Assembly (NCBI GenBank): GCA_031550615.1
Contig: JAVBOL010000022.1
Location: 1-32,940 of the forward strand
Origin: JAVBOW01 sp031550615
Lineage (GTDB): Bacteria > Bacteroidota > Bacteroidia > Bacteroidales > Rikenellaceae
Direction: 5' to 3'
DNA length: 32,940 nt
Position numbers and translations under genes: made by a program. The number at the start of each line of letters is the position of its first letter. The stretch's first letter is position 1. Positions 9,302 through 19,371 of this stretch are shown in pieces. Below the pieces are notes generated by a model. That model made no database searches and had not been told where the DNA came from. It saw only the letters and a program-made list of their open reading frames with translations.

Positions 9302-9909
9302 ATCAGGTTTATGCTCAGGTCGTCCTGCCCGGGTGTGAGGTTTTTGAGGTACTCGGCCAGGCGCCCGACGGCCTGTGCGCGGTGGCTCATGGTGTTTTTG
9401 AGCCCGGCGGACATCTCGGCGAAGGTTTGCTTGTGTCCGGAAGGAACGAAAACGGGGTCGTAGCCGAATCCGCCCAGGCCGCGGGGCGCCGTGGTTATTT
9501 TGCCGCGCACTTCGCCTTCGAAGAGGTATTCGCGCCCGTCGAGGATCAGGGCTATCACGGTGCGGAAGCGGGCGGTGCGGTCGTCGACCCCGCGCAGGTT
9601 TTCCAGCAGCAGCTCCATGTTGGCCCGCTGGTCTTTGCCTTCGCCGGCGTAGCGTGCCGAGTATACGCCTGGCGCACCGTCCAGGGCGACCACTTCCAAT
9701 CCCGTGTCGTCGGCGAAACACGACAGGCCCGTGCGCTCGTAGATCCAGCGCGCCTTCTGCATGGCGTTGCCCGCCAGAGTGGGCTGCTCCTCGGGTATAT
9801 CGTCGCTGATCCCCATATCGGCGGGGGAGACGATCTCGAACCCCTCGCCCAGGATCTGACGGACTTCGATCAGCTTGTGTATGTTGGCGGTGGCGAAAAC
9901 GATTTTCAT
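9298..9909 (-). CDS. rdgB: XTP/dITP diphosphatase (RdgB/HAM1 family)
   Basis: This enzyme hydrolyses non-canonical purine nucleoside triphosphates (dITP, XTP) to the monophosphate and keeps them out of DNA. The 203-residue protein begins MKIVFATANIHK, the TxNxxK nucleotide-binding motif. The catalytic FADDTGLEV is at 65-73, with FGYDPVF and the C-terminal SHRAQA motif following. The ATG at 9909 overlaps the preceding phosphatase stop by ATGA and its own stop overlaps recO by ATGA, so all three genes are probably translated as a chain. Confidence 0.95.
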   Translation of the reverse strand: MKIVFATANIHKLIEVRQILGEGFEIVSPADMGISDDIPEEQPTLAGNAMQKARWIYERTGLSCFADDTGLEVVALDGAPGVYSARYAGEGKDQRANMELLLENLRGVDDRTARFRTVIALILDGREYLFEGEVRGKITTAPRGLGGFGYDPVFVPSGHKQTFAEMSAGLKNTMSHRAQAVGRLAEYLKNLTPGQDDLSINLI

Positions 9910-10736
9910 CGGTATGAGGTTGTAAGTTGGTCGAGGTCGTCGTCTGCCTTTATCTTGTCGATGATAGTCTGCACGAGGTGCTCGGCGTCGCTTCCGGCGG
10001 AGTAGTCGGCGGGGCACACGTAGCTCACGCGGTTATCGCGGATCAGGGTCTGCACCGAGGAGTGGTCGCCCGGCTGGCGGGGATCGTAGACGGCGATGGA
10101 GTGCCCGCCCTGGTCTTTGACCAGCCGCATGCAGGGAATGTCGGTCGTCCCGTCGCCGAAATAGATCATCTTGCGGAAAGGCACGGGGCGCTGCGCCTCG
10201 GGGATGTATTCGTTTACGCGCACGCTGTCGTAGACCGAGTCGACGCCTTTGTTGATCTTGAAGATGAACTGCGTCTTGTTGGTGTAGTTCACCGCCACGG
10301 CGGGCCAGTAGGCCACCCCGTCGACGTCGTAGAGGAAAGAGCATGCGAATATCTTGCGGAATTCCCCGGCGATACTTGTCCCCTCGATCATCTCCTTGAG
10401 CCCCGAGGAGTTGATATAGTGGTGCAACTCGATGCCCCGCGCCGCGGCATAGCGGTTGATGCGTTTGAACCAATCCTTAACGCCCGGGTAGAGGGTGATC
10501 TTGGCCCCCGACTCGCGGAAAGCCTCGCGTTTGAGCGACATGCCGCGTCCGCGCGCCTCGTGCAGCATGCGGTACATATAGGTGAGTATCTTATCGGCGT
10601 CCTGCTCGCGCGCCATGCGGTCGCTCTCCTCCCAGAACTCGCGGTTCTCCTTGCCTACGGCCGGGATGAAGTCATATTCCTGCATGTTGCCCGCCGAAAG
10701 CGTGCCGTCGAAGTCGTAAATGAGCGCTATGGTCAT
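9906..10736 (-). CDS. HAD-superfamily phosphatase-like protein
   Basis: This 276-residue cytoplasmic protein has the HAD catalytic motifs: DFDGT (D8, D10), NSSG in motif II, and YFGDGTTDIP in motif IV. A roughly 100-residue helical insert after motif I probably forms the cap. The substrate is unknown; the fold suggests a phosphomonoesterase for a small metabolite. It heads the three-gene operon with rdgB and recO, linked by ATGA overlaps, so a role in nucleotide or house-cleaning metabolism is possible but is only inference from context. Confidence 0.85.
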   Translation of the reverse strand: MTIALIYDFDGTLSAGNMQEYDFIPAVGKENREFWEESDRMAREQDADKILTYMYRMLHEARGRGMSLKREAFRESGAKITLYPGVKDWFKRINRYAAARGIELHHYINSSGLKEMIEGTSIAGEFRKIFACSFLYDVDGVAYWPAVAVNYTNKTQFIFKINKGVDSVYDSVRVNEYIPEAQRPVPFRKMIYFGDGTTDIPCMRLVKDQGGHSIAVYDPRQPGDHSSVQTLIRDNRVSYVCPADYSAGSDAEHLVQTIIDKIKADDDLDQLTTSYR

Positions 10737-10756
10737 ATTTGTAGTTTATCTTGCTG

Positions 10757-10764
10757 CGAAGGTA
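10757..10764 (-). promoter_or_regulatory. Probable -7 box for the HAD-rdgB-recO operon
   Basis: Read on the minus strand, TACCTTCG lies about 21 bases upstream of the HAD start at 10736. It differs from TAnnTTTG by one base. A TTTG at 10789-10792 is a possible -33 element, although the 24-base spacing is slightly long. Confidence 0.45.
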
Positions 10765-10850
10765 CGAAATTTTGGATGTGTTGCAATGCAAACCGCATGT
10801 GCCGCAAAACACAGAATGCTAAAAGACTGCGGTATGTATGTGAAAAATAC

Positions 10851-10858
10851 TAATTTTG
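10851..10858 (+). promoter_or_regulatory. -7 box of the five-gene lipid-linked pentose operon
   Basis: TAATTTTG is an exact TAnnTTTG match 29 bases before the first gene of the operon (10888). No clear TTTG -33 element is seen at the usual distance. It is the only good promoter before 15098, so the five genes probably form one transcript. Confidence 0.55.
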
Positions 10859-10887
10859 CACTGACACTATTCATGCGGGTATAAAAT

Positions 10888-12219
10888 ATGGAAAATAAAC
10901 TGCAAAAGTTTTTTGGCGGTAAAAGATTAAACGAGTCCGTTTTTAATGGCATATACGTTTTATTTCTCATTGCGCTGGGCATTCGTTTTTTGACCCAATT
11001 ATTTGCCGATTTCGGATATGACTCGTGGTTCATATCCGAATTCCTGATAAATTATCAGGGAGGATTCGTGCGAAGGGGGCTGCTGGGCGAGATATTGTTC
11101 TTCTTTACGCAGCATTCGGGCATTGACGTCGAGTGGACGATCAAAATAATAAGCGTTCTTTTCCTGGCTTTTCTAACAACATTTTTCGTCCGCTCTTTTA
11201 TTAAAAAAGGATATACGCTTTATATACTGCCGTTGTGTTTTTTCCTGGGCGCTGTTTTTTATGCGAACAGTGCCGACCTCTACACGACCAACTCATGGAT
11301 CAAAAAAGATTGCATGATGGTTTCGATCCTTATATTCTCACTTTATGCGTGCCGCAGCAAAATGCCCGTACTGTGTAAGGTGTTGTTGGTTAATGTGATG
11401 GGGATTTTCGTGATCCTGACCCATGAGCTTTACGCTTTCTTTGCGCTTCCGGTCCTGTTCCTGCTGTTCGTTAATATTTATAACAGGGGTCAGCTTGTAA
11501 GGGCCGGTCTGTACGCTGCCGCGTCGTTGCTCCCCTCGGTTATCGCTTTCGGGCTTGCATGCCTGGCGCATGGCGACCGGGCGACGGCTGATGCGATCTG
11601 GGATTCATGGCAAGTGCTTGCCGGTAATTCGCCCGCACGGCCCATAGGGGAAGACAATGCGATCGTCGCCATAGGATGGGACAGCGTCCAGACTTTCCGT
11701 ATGCACCTTGAGTACAACTTCCTGAAAACGCATTACGGCCTGTGGTCGTTGCCGGTTTGGCTATTAACTTTCCCGCTGGTGTATTATATCGTAACCAATG
11801 CGATATCAGTTTTCCGCAAGGAAACAACAGATTATGACGACAGCAGTAAAACCACCCTTTCGGCGATCCTGCTGTTCCAGCTTTTTTGCATGATCCCGGC
11901 CTTTACCGTTCTTTGCTGCGATTACGGACGGCTGTTTTTCTTCTGGATCACGAGCTCTTTCGCCATATTTTTAATTATCCCCGGTGATATTGCCTCTAAA
12001 CTGTTCCCGCCGTTCGCATATCGGTGGGCGGCGGCGGTCAATATCATGCTTGTCAGGATCATTACGCCCGGCAGGACCGCGATGGCGATACTTATGATGG
12101 TCATAGGGATTTCGAGCGTATCGTTCAGCGTGATCAATATGATCAACACCACGATGGTCTACCAGATATTGAATTTGCCGATAGCGACAGCTAAGCTGTT
12201 CATCAGACTGTTCATGTAA
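10888..12219 (+). CDS. Multi-pass membrane protein, GT-C glycosyltransferase-like
   Basis: This 443-residue protein has roughly ten hydrophobic segments. After the first one comes a loop with acidic residues (D41, D45, E51) and then INYQGGFVRRGLLGE, a motif I recognise from uncharacterised membrane proteins of surface-polysaccharide loci. Acidic residues in the first outward loop are typical of GT-C enzymes, which take sugars from polyprenyl-phosphate donors. The assignment is an inference from topology and context, not from a firm family match. It overlaps the next gene by one base (TAATG) and heads the operon. By eye it is much richer in A+T than the flanking housekeeping genes, suggesting horizontal acquisition. 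Confidence 0.7.
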   Translation: MENKLQKFFGGKRLNESVFNGIYVLFLIALGIRFLTQLFADFGYDSWFISEFLINYQGGFVRRGLLGEILFFFTQHSGIDVEWTIKIISVLFLAFLTTFFVRSFIKKGYTLYILPLCFFLGAVFYANSADLYTTNSWIKKDCMMVSILIFSLYACRSKMPVLCKVLLVNVMGIFVILTHELYAFFALPVLFLLFVNIYNRGQLVRAGLYAAASLLPSVIAFGLACLAHGDRATADAIWDSWQVLAGNSPARPIGEDNAIVAIGWDSVQTFRMHLEYNFLKTHYGLWSLPVWLLTFPLVYYIVTNAISVFRKETTDYDDSSKTTLSAILLFQLFCMIPAFTVLCCDYGRLFFFWITSSFAIFLIIPGDIASKLFPPFAYRWAAAVNIMLVRIITPGRTAMAILMMVIGISSVSFSVINMINTTMVYQILNLPIATAKLFIRLFM

Positions 12220-13103
12220 TGAAACCACTCCAAATATTAAAACTGCTGCGCGTGCAGCAATGGGCTAAGAACCTTTTCGTGTTCCTGCCGTTGTTCTTCA
12301 GCGGCCAGATGATGAATCCGCACCTGCTGCTGCAGAGTGTGGTCGCCTTCTTTGCGTTTTCGTTTGCCGCAAGCTCGATATATTGTTTCAACGATATATA
12401 CGATGTGCAGGCGGACAGGGCGCACCCTCAGAAGAGCGGGCGCCCGATAGCCTCGGGGGCGGTTTCCCTCGCCGGAGGGTATGTGCTGATGGCCGTGTGC
12501 CTGGCGCTGTCGGTGTCGGCGGTGTGCCTGTTCGCGGGAGCGGCGTGCTACGGGTTGCTGGCCGTGCTGGCGGTTTATTATGCGATGAACATCGCATATT
12601 GCATAGCGCTTAAGCGCTATGCAATAGTTGACGTTATGACTATCGCGGCGGGCTTCGTGCTGCGCGTGCTGGCCGGGGGCATCGCCACCGGCATCGAGCT
12701 CACGGAGTGGGTTATACTGATGACTTTCCTTCTGGCGCTGTTCCTGGCCTTCGCCAAGCGGCGCGACGACGTGATACTGTACCGCGATTCTGGGGTCGCA
12801 CCACGAAAAAACACCAGCCGCTATAACATGGAATTCATCAACCAGGTTATGACCCTGCTCTCGACCGTTACGGTCGTCGCGTATATAATGTATACCGTTT
12901 CGCCCGACGTGACCGCGCGTTTCGGCAGCGACCACATCTACCTGACCTCATTCTTCGTGCTGGCGGGCATACTGCGCTACCTGCAGGTCTCGATAGTCGA
13001 TAATAAAAGCGGCAGCCCTACGAAGATCCTGCTCCGCGACCGGTTCATACATGCGTGCATCCTGGGCTGGATACTCGCTTTTATGGTAATCATATACCTA
13101 TGA
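12219..13103 (+). CDS. UbiA-type polyprenyl-phosphate phosphoribosyltransferase
   Basis: The 294-residue protein is an integral-membrane UbiA-superfamily enzyme with about eight hydrophobic segments. The first metal/diphosphate motif is NDIYDVQADRAHPQKSGRP (58-76) and the second is around KRRDD (180-184). The start LKLLRVQQWAKNLFVFLPL is characteristic of decaprenyl-phosphate phosphoribosyltransferase (mycobacterial Rv3806c), which transfers 5-phosphoribose from PRPP to a polyprenyl phosphate. Genuine quinone-pathway UbiA enzymes lack this pattern. The next gene encodes a phosphatase of the type needed for the following step, and the two overlap by ATGA. Codons 127-136 form a perfect 30-bp palindrome. 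Confidence 0.85.
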   Translation: MKPLQILKLLRVQQWAKNLFVFLPLFFSGQMMNPHLLLQSVVAFFAFSFAASSIYCFNDIYDVQADRAHPQKSGRPIASGAVSLAGGYVLMAVCLALSVSAVCLFAGAACYGLLAVLAVYYAMNIAYCIALKRYAIVDVMTIAAGFVLRVLAGGIATGIELTEWVILMTFLLALFLAFAKRRDDVILYRDSGVAPRKNTSRYNMEFINQVMTLLSTVTVVAYIMYTVSPDVTARFGSDHIYLTSFFVLAGILRYLQVSIVDNKSGSPTKILLRDRFIHACILGWILAFMVIIYL

Positions 13104-13702
13104 CGACAAAGCAGAGAGTCGCCGCGATGGATTTCGACGGGACGATAACCACAAAGGACACCCTGTTGGAATTCATCTCCTTCAGCAGGGGCAGAACGGC
13201 CTTTTATTTGGGTTTTCTGCTCTTCACCCCGGCCCTGGCCGCCATGAAACTCGGGCTGATACCGAATTGGAAGGTCAAGCAGTCGCTGTTCTCGTATTTC
13301 TATAAAGGGACCCCGCTGGCCCGTTTCGACGGATGGGGCGAGCGGTTCGCGGCGCGCATCGACGAAATAGTCCGCCCGAAGGCTGTCGCTGCCATCAGGG
13401 AGCATAAGGCAGCGGGCGACAGGCTGATAATCGTCAGCGCGTCGGTGGAGAATTGGATAACGCCCTGGGCGCGCAAGGCGGGTGTGGACGCAGTACTGGC
13501 CACCGGCGTCGAAGTCGATGCGCACGGCATGCTTACCGGTCGTTTCACCACCGCCAATTGCTACGGGAAGGAGAAGGTCAGCAGATTGAACGCCGAATTG
13601 GGCGAACGGGAAAATTACCGCCTGGTGGCTTACGGCGACAGCCGCGGCGACAAGCAGATGATCGACGCTGCGGACGAGGGTTTTTATAATAAATTCGTAT
13701 AA
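13100..13702 (+). CDS. HAD-IB phosphatase, probable polyprenyl-phosphoribose-5-phosphate phosphatase
   Basis: This 200-residue HAD subfamily IB protein has DFDGT with D11 and D13, VSASVENW as motif II, and YGDSRGDKQMI as motif IV. Relatives include phosphoserine phosphatase-like enzymes and those fused or adjacent to UbiA phosphoribosyltransferases. A hydrophobic stretch around residues 33-50 in the cap could associate with the membrane. The inferred role is removal of the 5-phosphate from polyprenyl-phosphoryl-5-phosphoribose. The ATG at 13100 overlaps the UbiA stop by ATGA; the open frame extends back to 13055 only as a reading-frame accident. Confidence 0.85.
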   Translation: MTTKQRVAAMDFDGTITTKDTLLEFISFSRGRTAFYLGFLLFTPALAAMKLGLIPNWKVKQSLFSYFYKGTPLARFDGWGERFAARIDEIVRPKAVAAIREHKAAGDRLIIVSASVENWITPWARKAGVDAVLATGVEVDAHGMLTGRFTTANCYGKEKVSRLNAELGERENYRLVAYGDSRGDKQMIDAADEGFYNKFV

Positions 13703-13705
13703 CGG

Positions 13706-14059
13706 ATGATCAAGTATCTATTTGCCCTGGTGAGCATAATGCTCGGCGCGGCGGCGCAATACCTTTTCAAGGTCGGGGTGGGCGCGATAGGCCAAAGCGG
13801 CGCCACTCCGGTGCGGATAGCCCGTGATGCGGCTGCCAGCCTTCCGCTGTGGGGCGGGATAGTCTGCTATGGGGTCAGTTTGCTGCTGTGGTTCTACGTG
13901 CTTTCGCAAATGGAACTCAGCAAAGCCTATCCGTTGGTCAGCCTGGGTTACGTTTTCACGCTGTTTATCGGTTATTTTCTTCTCGGCGAAGCCATCACGC
14001 CGGCAAAGGTTATCGGCATTTCGCTCATCATCGCGGGCGTGGCTGTGTTGACAAGGTAA
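13706..14059 (+). CDS. Small EamA/SMR-like membrane transporter, possible lipid-sugar flippase
   Basis: This 117-residue protein has four hydrophobic helices and ends with the SMR/EamA signature (SKAYPLVSLGYVFTLFIGYFL, then GEAITPAKVIGISLIIAGV). ArnE and ArnF, which flip undecaprenyl-phosphate-aminoarabinose, are proteins of this size and type. It starts 3 bases after the phosphatase and ends 3 bases before the acyltransferase. The operon context argues for moving a polyprenyl-phosphate pentose across the inner membrane rather than drug export. Drug efflux remains the alternative. Confidence 0.78.
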   Translation: MIKYLFALVSIMLGAAAQYLFKVGVGAIGQSGATPVRIARDAAASLPLWGGIVCYGVSLLLWFYVLSQMELSKAYPLVSLGYVFTLFIGYFLLGEAITPAKVIGISLIIAGVAVLTR

Positions 14060-14062
14060 GCT

Positions 14063-15100
14063 ATGCGGGATCAGCGGTTGGACGTTTTCAGGGGGTTCGC
14101 GATGTTGTGGGTGATTATGATCCACTGCCTTTTTTGGTGCGGATTCTTCAGCTACCCGGTATGGCTTTCCGTATTGAAGGGCCTGTTACTTGTCGAGATG
14201 CCACTTTTCTTTTTCATTTCCGGCGCATGCAATGCATTCTCGCGCGCATCGGTGGGGCGATTCTATATTAACAGGTTTCAGAGGATCATGATTCCGTATT
14301 GGGCGTACGGGGCAGTTTGCGTGGCGTTGATAGTTGTTTACTCATGCCCGGCATCGCTTTCCTGGTTCGCAAAACTGGCTTTCTCCTGGATCATGATTCC
14401 CGTTCAATTGCCGATATCTACACTGAATTACCTTAACTGGGCTTTATGGTTCATACCGGTATACCTGCTGGTTATGCTCATATTCCCGTTATTGAGGCAA
14501 ATATATAAAACCTCGTCGGTCGCCTTAAAATACTTTCCCCTTGTTGTCATGGCCATATCTGTAGCCGTGTTGGAACTTTTTGACGATGGATTGGTCGTGT
14601 ATTTTTTGAAGATGCTTGCGTTTTACGGCTTTTGGACTTACCTGGGACTGTTTTACGGGGATCTGTTCAAATCGGTCATGGTTAAGCCGGCCCTTGCAAT
14701 CGCTTCGGTTTGCGCCATTGTTACGATTTTGCTGGTCTTTGTTATGCACCGTTCGCCGGATATGCAGGTTAATAAGTTTCCTCCGAATTCAATCTTTCTG
14801 GTATATTCGATAGGGGCGATGAGCGTCCTGTATGCCTTCTCGGATTATATTGTGAATATTATTCGTTTTGTCAGGCGAAATCAGGTCGTAGACTGGATAT
14901 TCGTGCAGTATATGCAGAGCGGATTGGTAATTTTCCTTTTCCACCCTTTAATGTTCTTGACCTTTTCATATACACTCAGGCCCCTTATGGTTGGTTTGTC
15001 CCAACTAATAATATTCCCGGTATATTTATTGGTTGCCATTGTCGGCGGCGCGGTGTTGGGCAGGGTCTTCTCATGGTGCGAAAGAATTAAATTTGTCTAA
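14063..15100 (+). CDS. Acyltransferase 3 family membrane protein
   Basis: The 345-residue protein begins RLDVFRGFAMLWVIMIH, with the invariant H21 of acyltransferase-3 (OafA/NolL type) proteins, followed by FFFISG and about ten membrane segments; FHPLMFL lies near the C-terminus. Members move acyl groups, usually acetyl, onto extracytoplasmic sugars or lipids. There is no C-terminal SGNH domain. As the last gene of the operon it could acylate the pentose-bearing glycan or a cognate acceptor. Like the first gene, it is clearly more AT-rich than its surroundings. No terminator hairpin follows; a promoter for the next gene overlaps its stop codon. Confidence 0.85.
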   Translation: MRDQRLDVFRGFAMLWVIMIHCLFWCGFFSYPVWLSVLKGLLLVEMPLFFFISGACNAFSRASVGRFYINRFQRIMIPYWAYGAVCVALIVVYSCPASLSWFAKLAFSWIMIPVQLPISTLNYLNWALWFIPVYLLVMLIFPLLRQIYKTSSVALKYFPLVVMAISVAVLELFDDGLVVYFLKMLAFYGFWTYLGLFYGDLFKSVMVKPALAIASVCAIVTILLVFVMHRSPDMQVNKFPPNSIFLVYSIGAMSVLYAFSDYIVNIIRFVRRNQVVDWIFVQYMQSGLVIFLFHPLMFLTFSYTLRPLMVGLSQLIIFPVYLLVAIVGGAVLGRVFSWCERIKFV

Positions 15101-15105
15101 ATTTG
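15098..15105 (+). promoter_or_regulatory. -7 box of the nitroreductase gene
   Basis: TAAATTTG is an exact TAnnTTTG match that begins inside the acyltransferase stop codon. The predicted leader is under 15 bases, so the nitroreductase may be almost leaderless or may start at the second ATG (15126). Confidence 0.5.
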
Positions 15106-15119
15106 CATAATCAAAACTC

Positions 15120-15653
15120 ATGACCATGACATTCTCGGAAATGCTCCATACGCGCCGCAGTTGCCGGCGGTTCGAGGACAGGGAGATACCTGCCCGGGTG
15201 CTCGAAGGGCTGATCGCTGATACGCTCACCGCGCCGTCTTCGAAGAATATGCGCACCACGCGCCTGGCTGTGGTGACCGATCCGGAGAAGCTCGAAAAGA
15301 TGTCGCGGATGCGCTCGTCTGGCTCGGCGTTCCTCAGGGACGTGCCGATGGCCATTATGATAATGGCCGACACGACCAAGACCGACCTGTGGGTCGAGAA
15401 CTGCGCCATCTCGGCCACGACGTTGCAGTATGCCGCCCAGAGTGTGGGGCTGGCCTCGTGCTGGGTGCATGTCAATGGCCGGCAGCACGACGAAACGGAT
15501 CCGGCGGCAGGGTCGGCGGAGGAGTACCTGCGTGAGTTCCTGCCTATCCCGGAAGATTATAAGGTGCTGTGCGTAATTGCCCTGGGCTATCCCATCGAGC
15601 CGGCGAAGCCGCATAATCCGCGCGAGGACGGCGATAAGGTGTTTTATTACTGA
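15120..15653 (+). CDS. Nitroreductase-family FMN oxidoreductase
   Basis: This 177-residue flavoprotein of the nitroreductase fold probably uses NAD(P)H. The FMN-binding start TRRSCRRFED is at 11-20, APSSKNMR follows around residue 38, and ALGYPIEPAKPH near the C-terminus is the usual last conserved strand. Members reduce quinones, nitro compounds or act in flavin housekeeping; the physiological substrate is not deducible. It has its own promoter-like box and a strong terminator follows, so it is probably monocistronic and unrelated to the preceding membrane operon. Confidence 0.88.
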   Translation: MTMTFSEMLHTRRSCRRFEDREIPARVLEGLIADTLTAPSSKNMRTTRLAVVTDPEKLEKMSRMRSSGSAFLRDVPMAIMIMADTTKTDLWVENCAISATTLQYAAQSVGLASCWVHVNGRQHDETDPAAGSAEEYLREFLPIPEDYKVLCVIALGYPIEPAKPHNPREDGDKVFYY

Positions 15654-15663
15654 TGCCGATACA

Positions 15664-15696
15664 AAAATGGCTGACCTTAAACGGGTCAGCCATTTT
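15664..15696. terminator. Bidirectional intrinsic terminator
   Basis: A 13-bp perfect stem (15664-15676 with 15684-15696, 7-base loop) has an A-run on the left and a T-run on the right, so it can end transcription from the nitroreductase (+) and from slyD (-), which converge here. Confidence 0.85.
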
Positions 15697-15714
15697 GCTG
15701 TTCGGGGGGCGGGG

Positions 15715-16284
15715 TTAGCAGCCGCAACCGCACGAGCCTTTATCCTGCTCACAGCCGTCGCCGCAACCGTCGCCACAGCCATCCTCGCCGCAACCACATC
15801 CGCAGCCGCCCATCATCTGGCCCTGCATGAAGTCGGCTTCGGTGGCTTCGCGCACGCCTACGACCTTGCCCTCGAAGTTGAGGGACTTGCCGGCCATCGG
15901 GTGGTTGAAGTCCATGGAAACGGCGCTGTCCGACACGGCTTTGACCGTGCCGATCATGCGGTTGCCCTGGTTGTCGCTCATGGGGAGTTGGTTGCCGATC
16001 TCCAGAAGGCCGTCCTCGATCACCCCGTCGATCATAAATATGTCCTTGGGCAGCTCCACAACGGCCTCGGGGATGAGTTCGCCGTAGCCGTCCGCAGCCG
16101 AGAGGGTGAATTTGAACGCATCGCCCGCTTTCAGCCCTTCGAGGTGCTTCTCGAAGGTGGGTAGCAGCGATCCTGCGCCGAAAATGAATTGGAGGGGAGC
16201 CTCAGCGGTTACGCTTTCGACCTGCTGGCCGTCGACCGTGAGGGTATAGCTCAGCGATACGAATGTTTTTTCTGCAATTTTCAT
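15715..16284 (-). CDS. slyD: SlyD-like FKBP-type peptidyl-prolyl isomerase with Cys-rich tail
   Basis: This 189-residue cytoplasmic protein has an FKBP domain split by an insert-in-flap domain (about residues 70-125, QNQ-type region KDIFMIDGV...NRMIGTV), with the conserved FNHPMAGKSLNFEGKV strand as in SlyD. It should catalyse prolyl isomerisation and act as a chaperone. The last 31 residues (159-189) contain nine cysteines in CGC/DGC repeats and no histidine, unlike the His-rich tail of E. coli SlyD that binds nickel. A metal-binding role, possibly for metallo-enzyme maturation, is an inference. It follows gcvP by 29 bases and is probably cotranscribed. Confidence 0.9.
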   Translation of the reverse strand: MKIAEKTFVSLSYTLTVDGQQVESVTAEAPLQFIFGAGSLLPTFEKHLEGLKAGDAFKFTLSAADGYGELIPEAVVELPKDIFMIDGVIEDGLLEIGNQLPMSDNQGNRMIGTVKAVSDSAVSMDFNHPMAGKSLNFEGKVVGVREATEADFMQGQMMGGCGCGCGEDGCGDGCGDGCEQDKGSCGCGC

Positions 16285-16313
16285 TATTTTCTTTTTCTGT
16301 TAAAATTTTCTTG

Positions 16314-19148
<2,835 letters not shown>

Positions 19149-19163
19149 TTTTGAAATTTTTGG

Positions 19164-19171
19164 CAAAGTTA
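19164..19171 (-). promoter_or_regulatory. -7 box of gcvP
   Basis: On the minus strand TAACTTTG is an exact TAnnTTTG match, 15 bases before the ATG at 19148. The expected -33 position falls inside the left arm of the 28-bp palindrome. Confidence 0.6.
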
Positions 19172-19182
19172 GTGTTTTTGTA

Positions 19183-19281
19183 GAATTATGAATTATGAAT
19201 CATGAATTATAATGAGGGGGGCAGGGGGAAGCTGCGGGTAATGGGCCGATTTAATAATTCATGATTCATAATTCATAATTC
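19183..19281. repeat. Perfect 28-bp inverted repeat between gcvP and rpsA promoters
   Basis: Bases 19183-19210 and 19254-19281 are exact reverse complements (28 of 28) made of GAATTATGAATTATGAATCATG-like units that themselves repeat. The 43-base spacer contains a G-rich run (aatgagggggg...). The arms cover the expected -33 regions of both divergent promoters (-7 boxes at 19164-19171 and 19294-19301). Similar ATGAATTAT-rich palindromes are, as far as I recall, dispersed in many Bacteroidales genomes, so this may be a small non-autonomous mobile repeat. Confidence 0.88.
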
Positions 19282-19293
19282 CAAAATAATAAG

Positions 19294-19301
19294 TACCTTT
19301 G
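19294..19301 (+). promoter_or_regulatory. -7 box of rpsA
   Basis: TACCTTTG is an exact TAnnTTTG match followed by a 70-base leader to the ATG at 19372. Its -33 position falls in the right arm of the 28-bp palindrome. The A-rich leader end (AACAAAACA) fits Bacteroidota initiation without a Shine-Dalgarno sequence. Confidence 0.65.
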
Positions 19302-19371
19302 ACGCCTATTCTCCCGCGAGGAGTCTATAAATAAAGTCCAACCATTTAGTAAGCAACACCTTAACAAAACA

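Noticed and set aside
19149..19166. Six-residue N-terminal extension of GcvP from a TTG
   Set aside because: The TTG lies within the TAACTTTG promoter box, and family members start at MAYDKF-like sequence.
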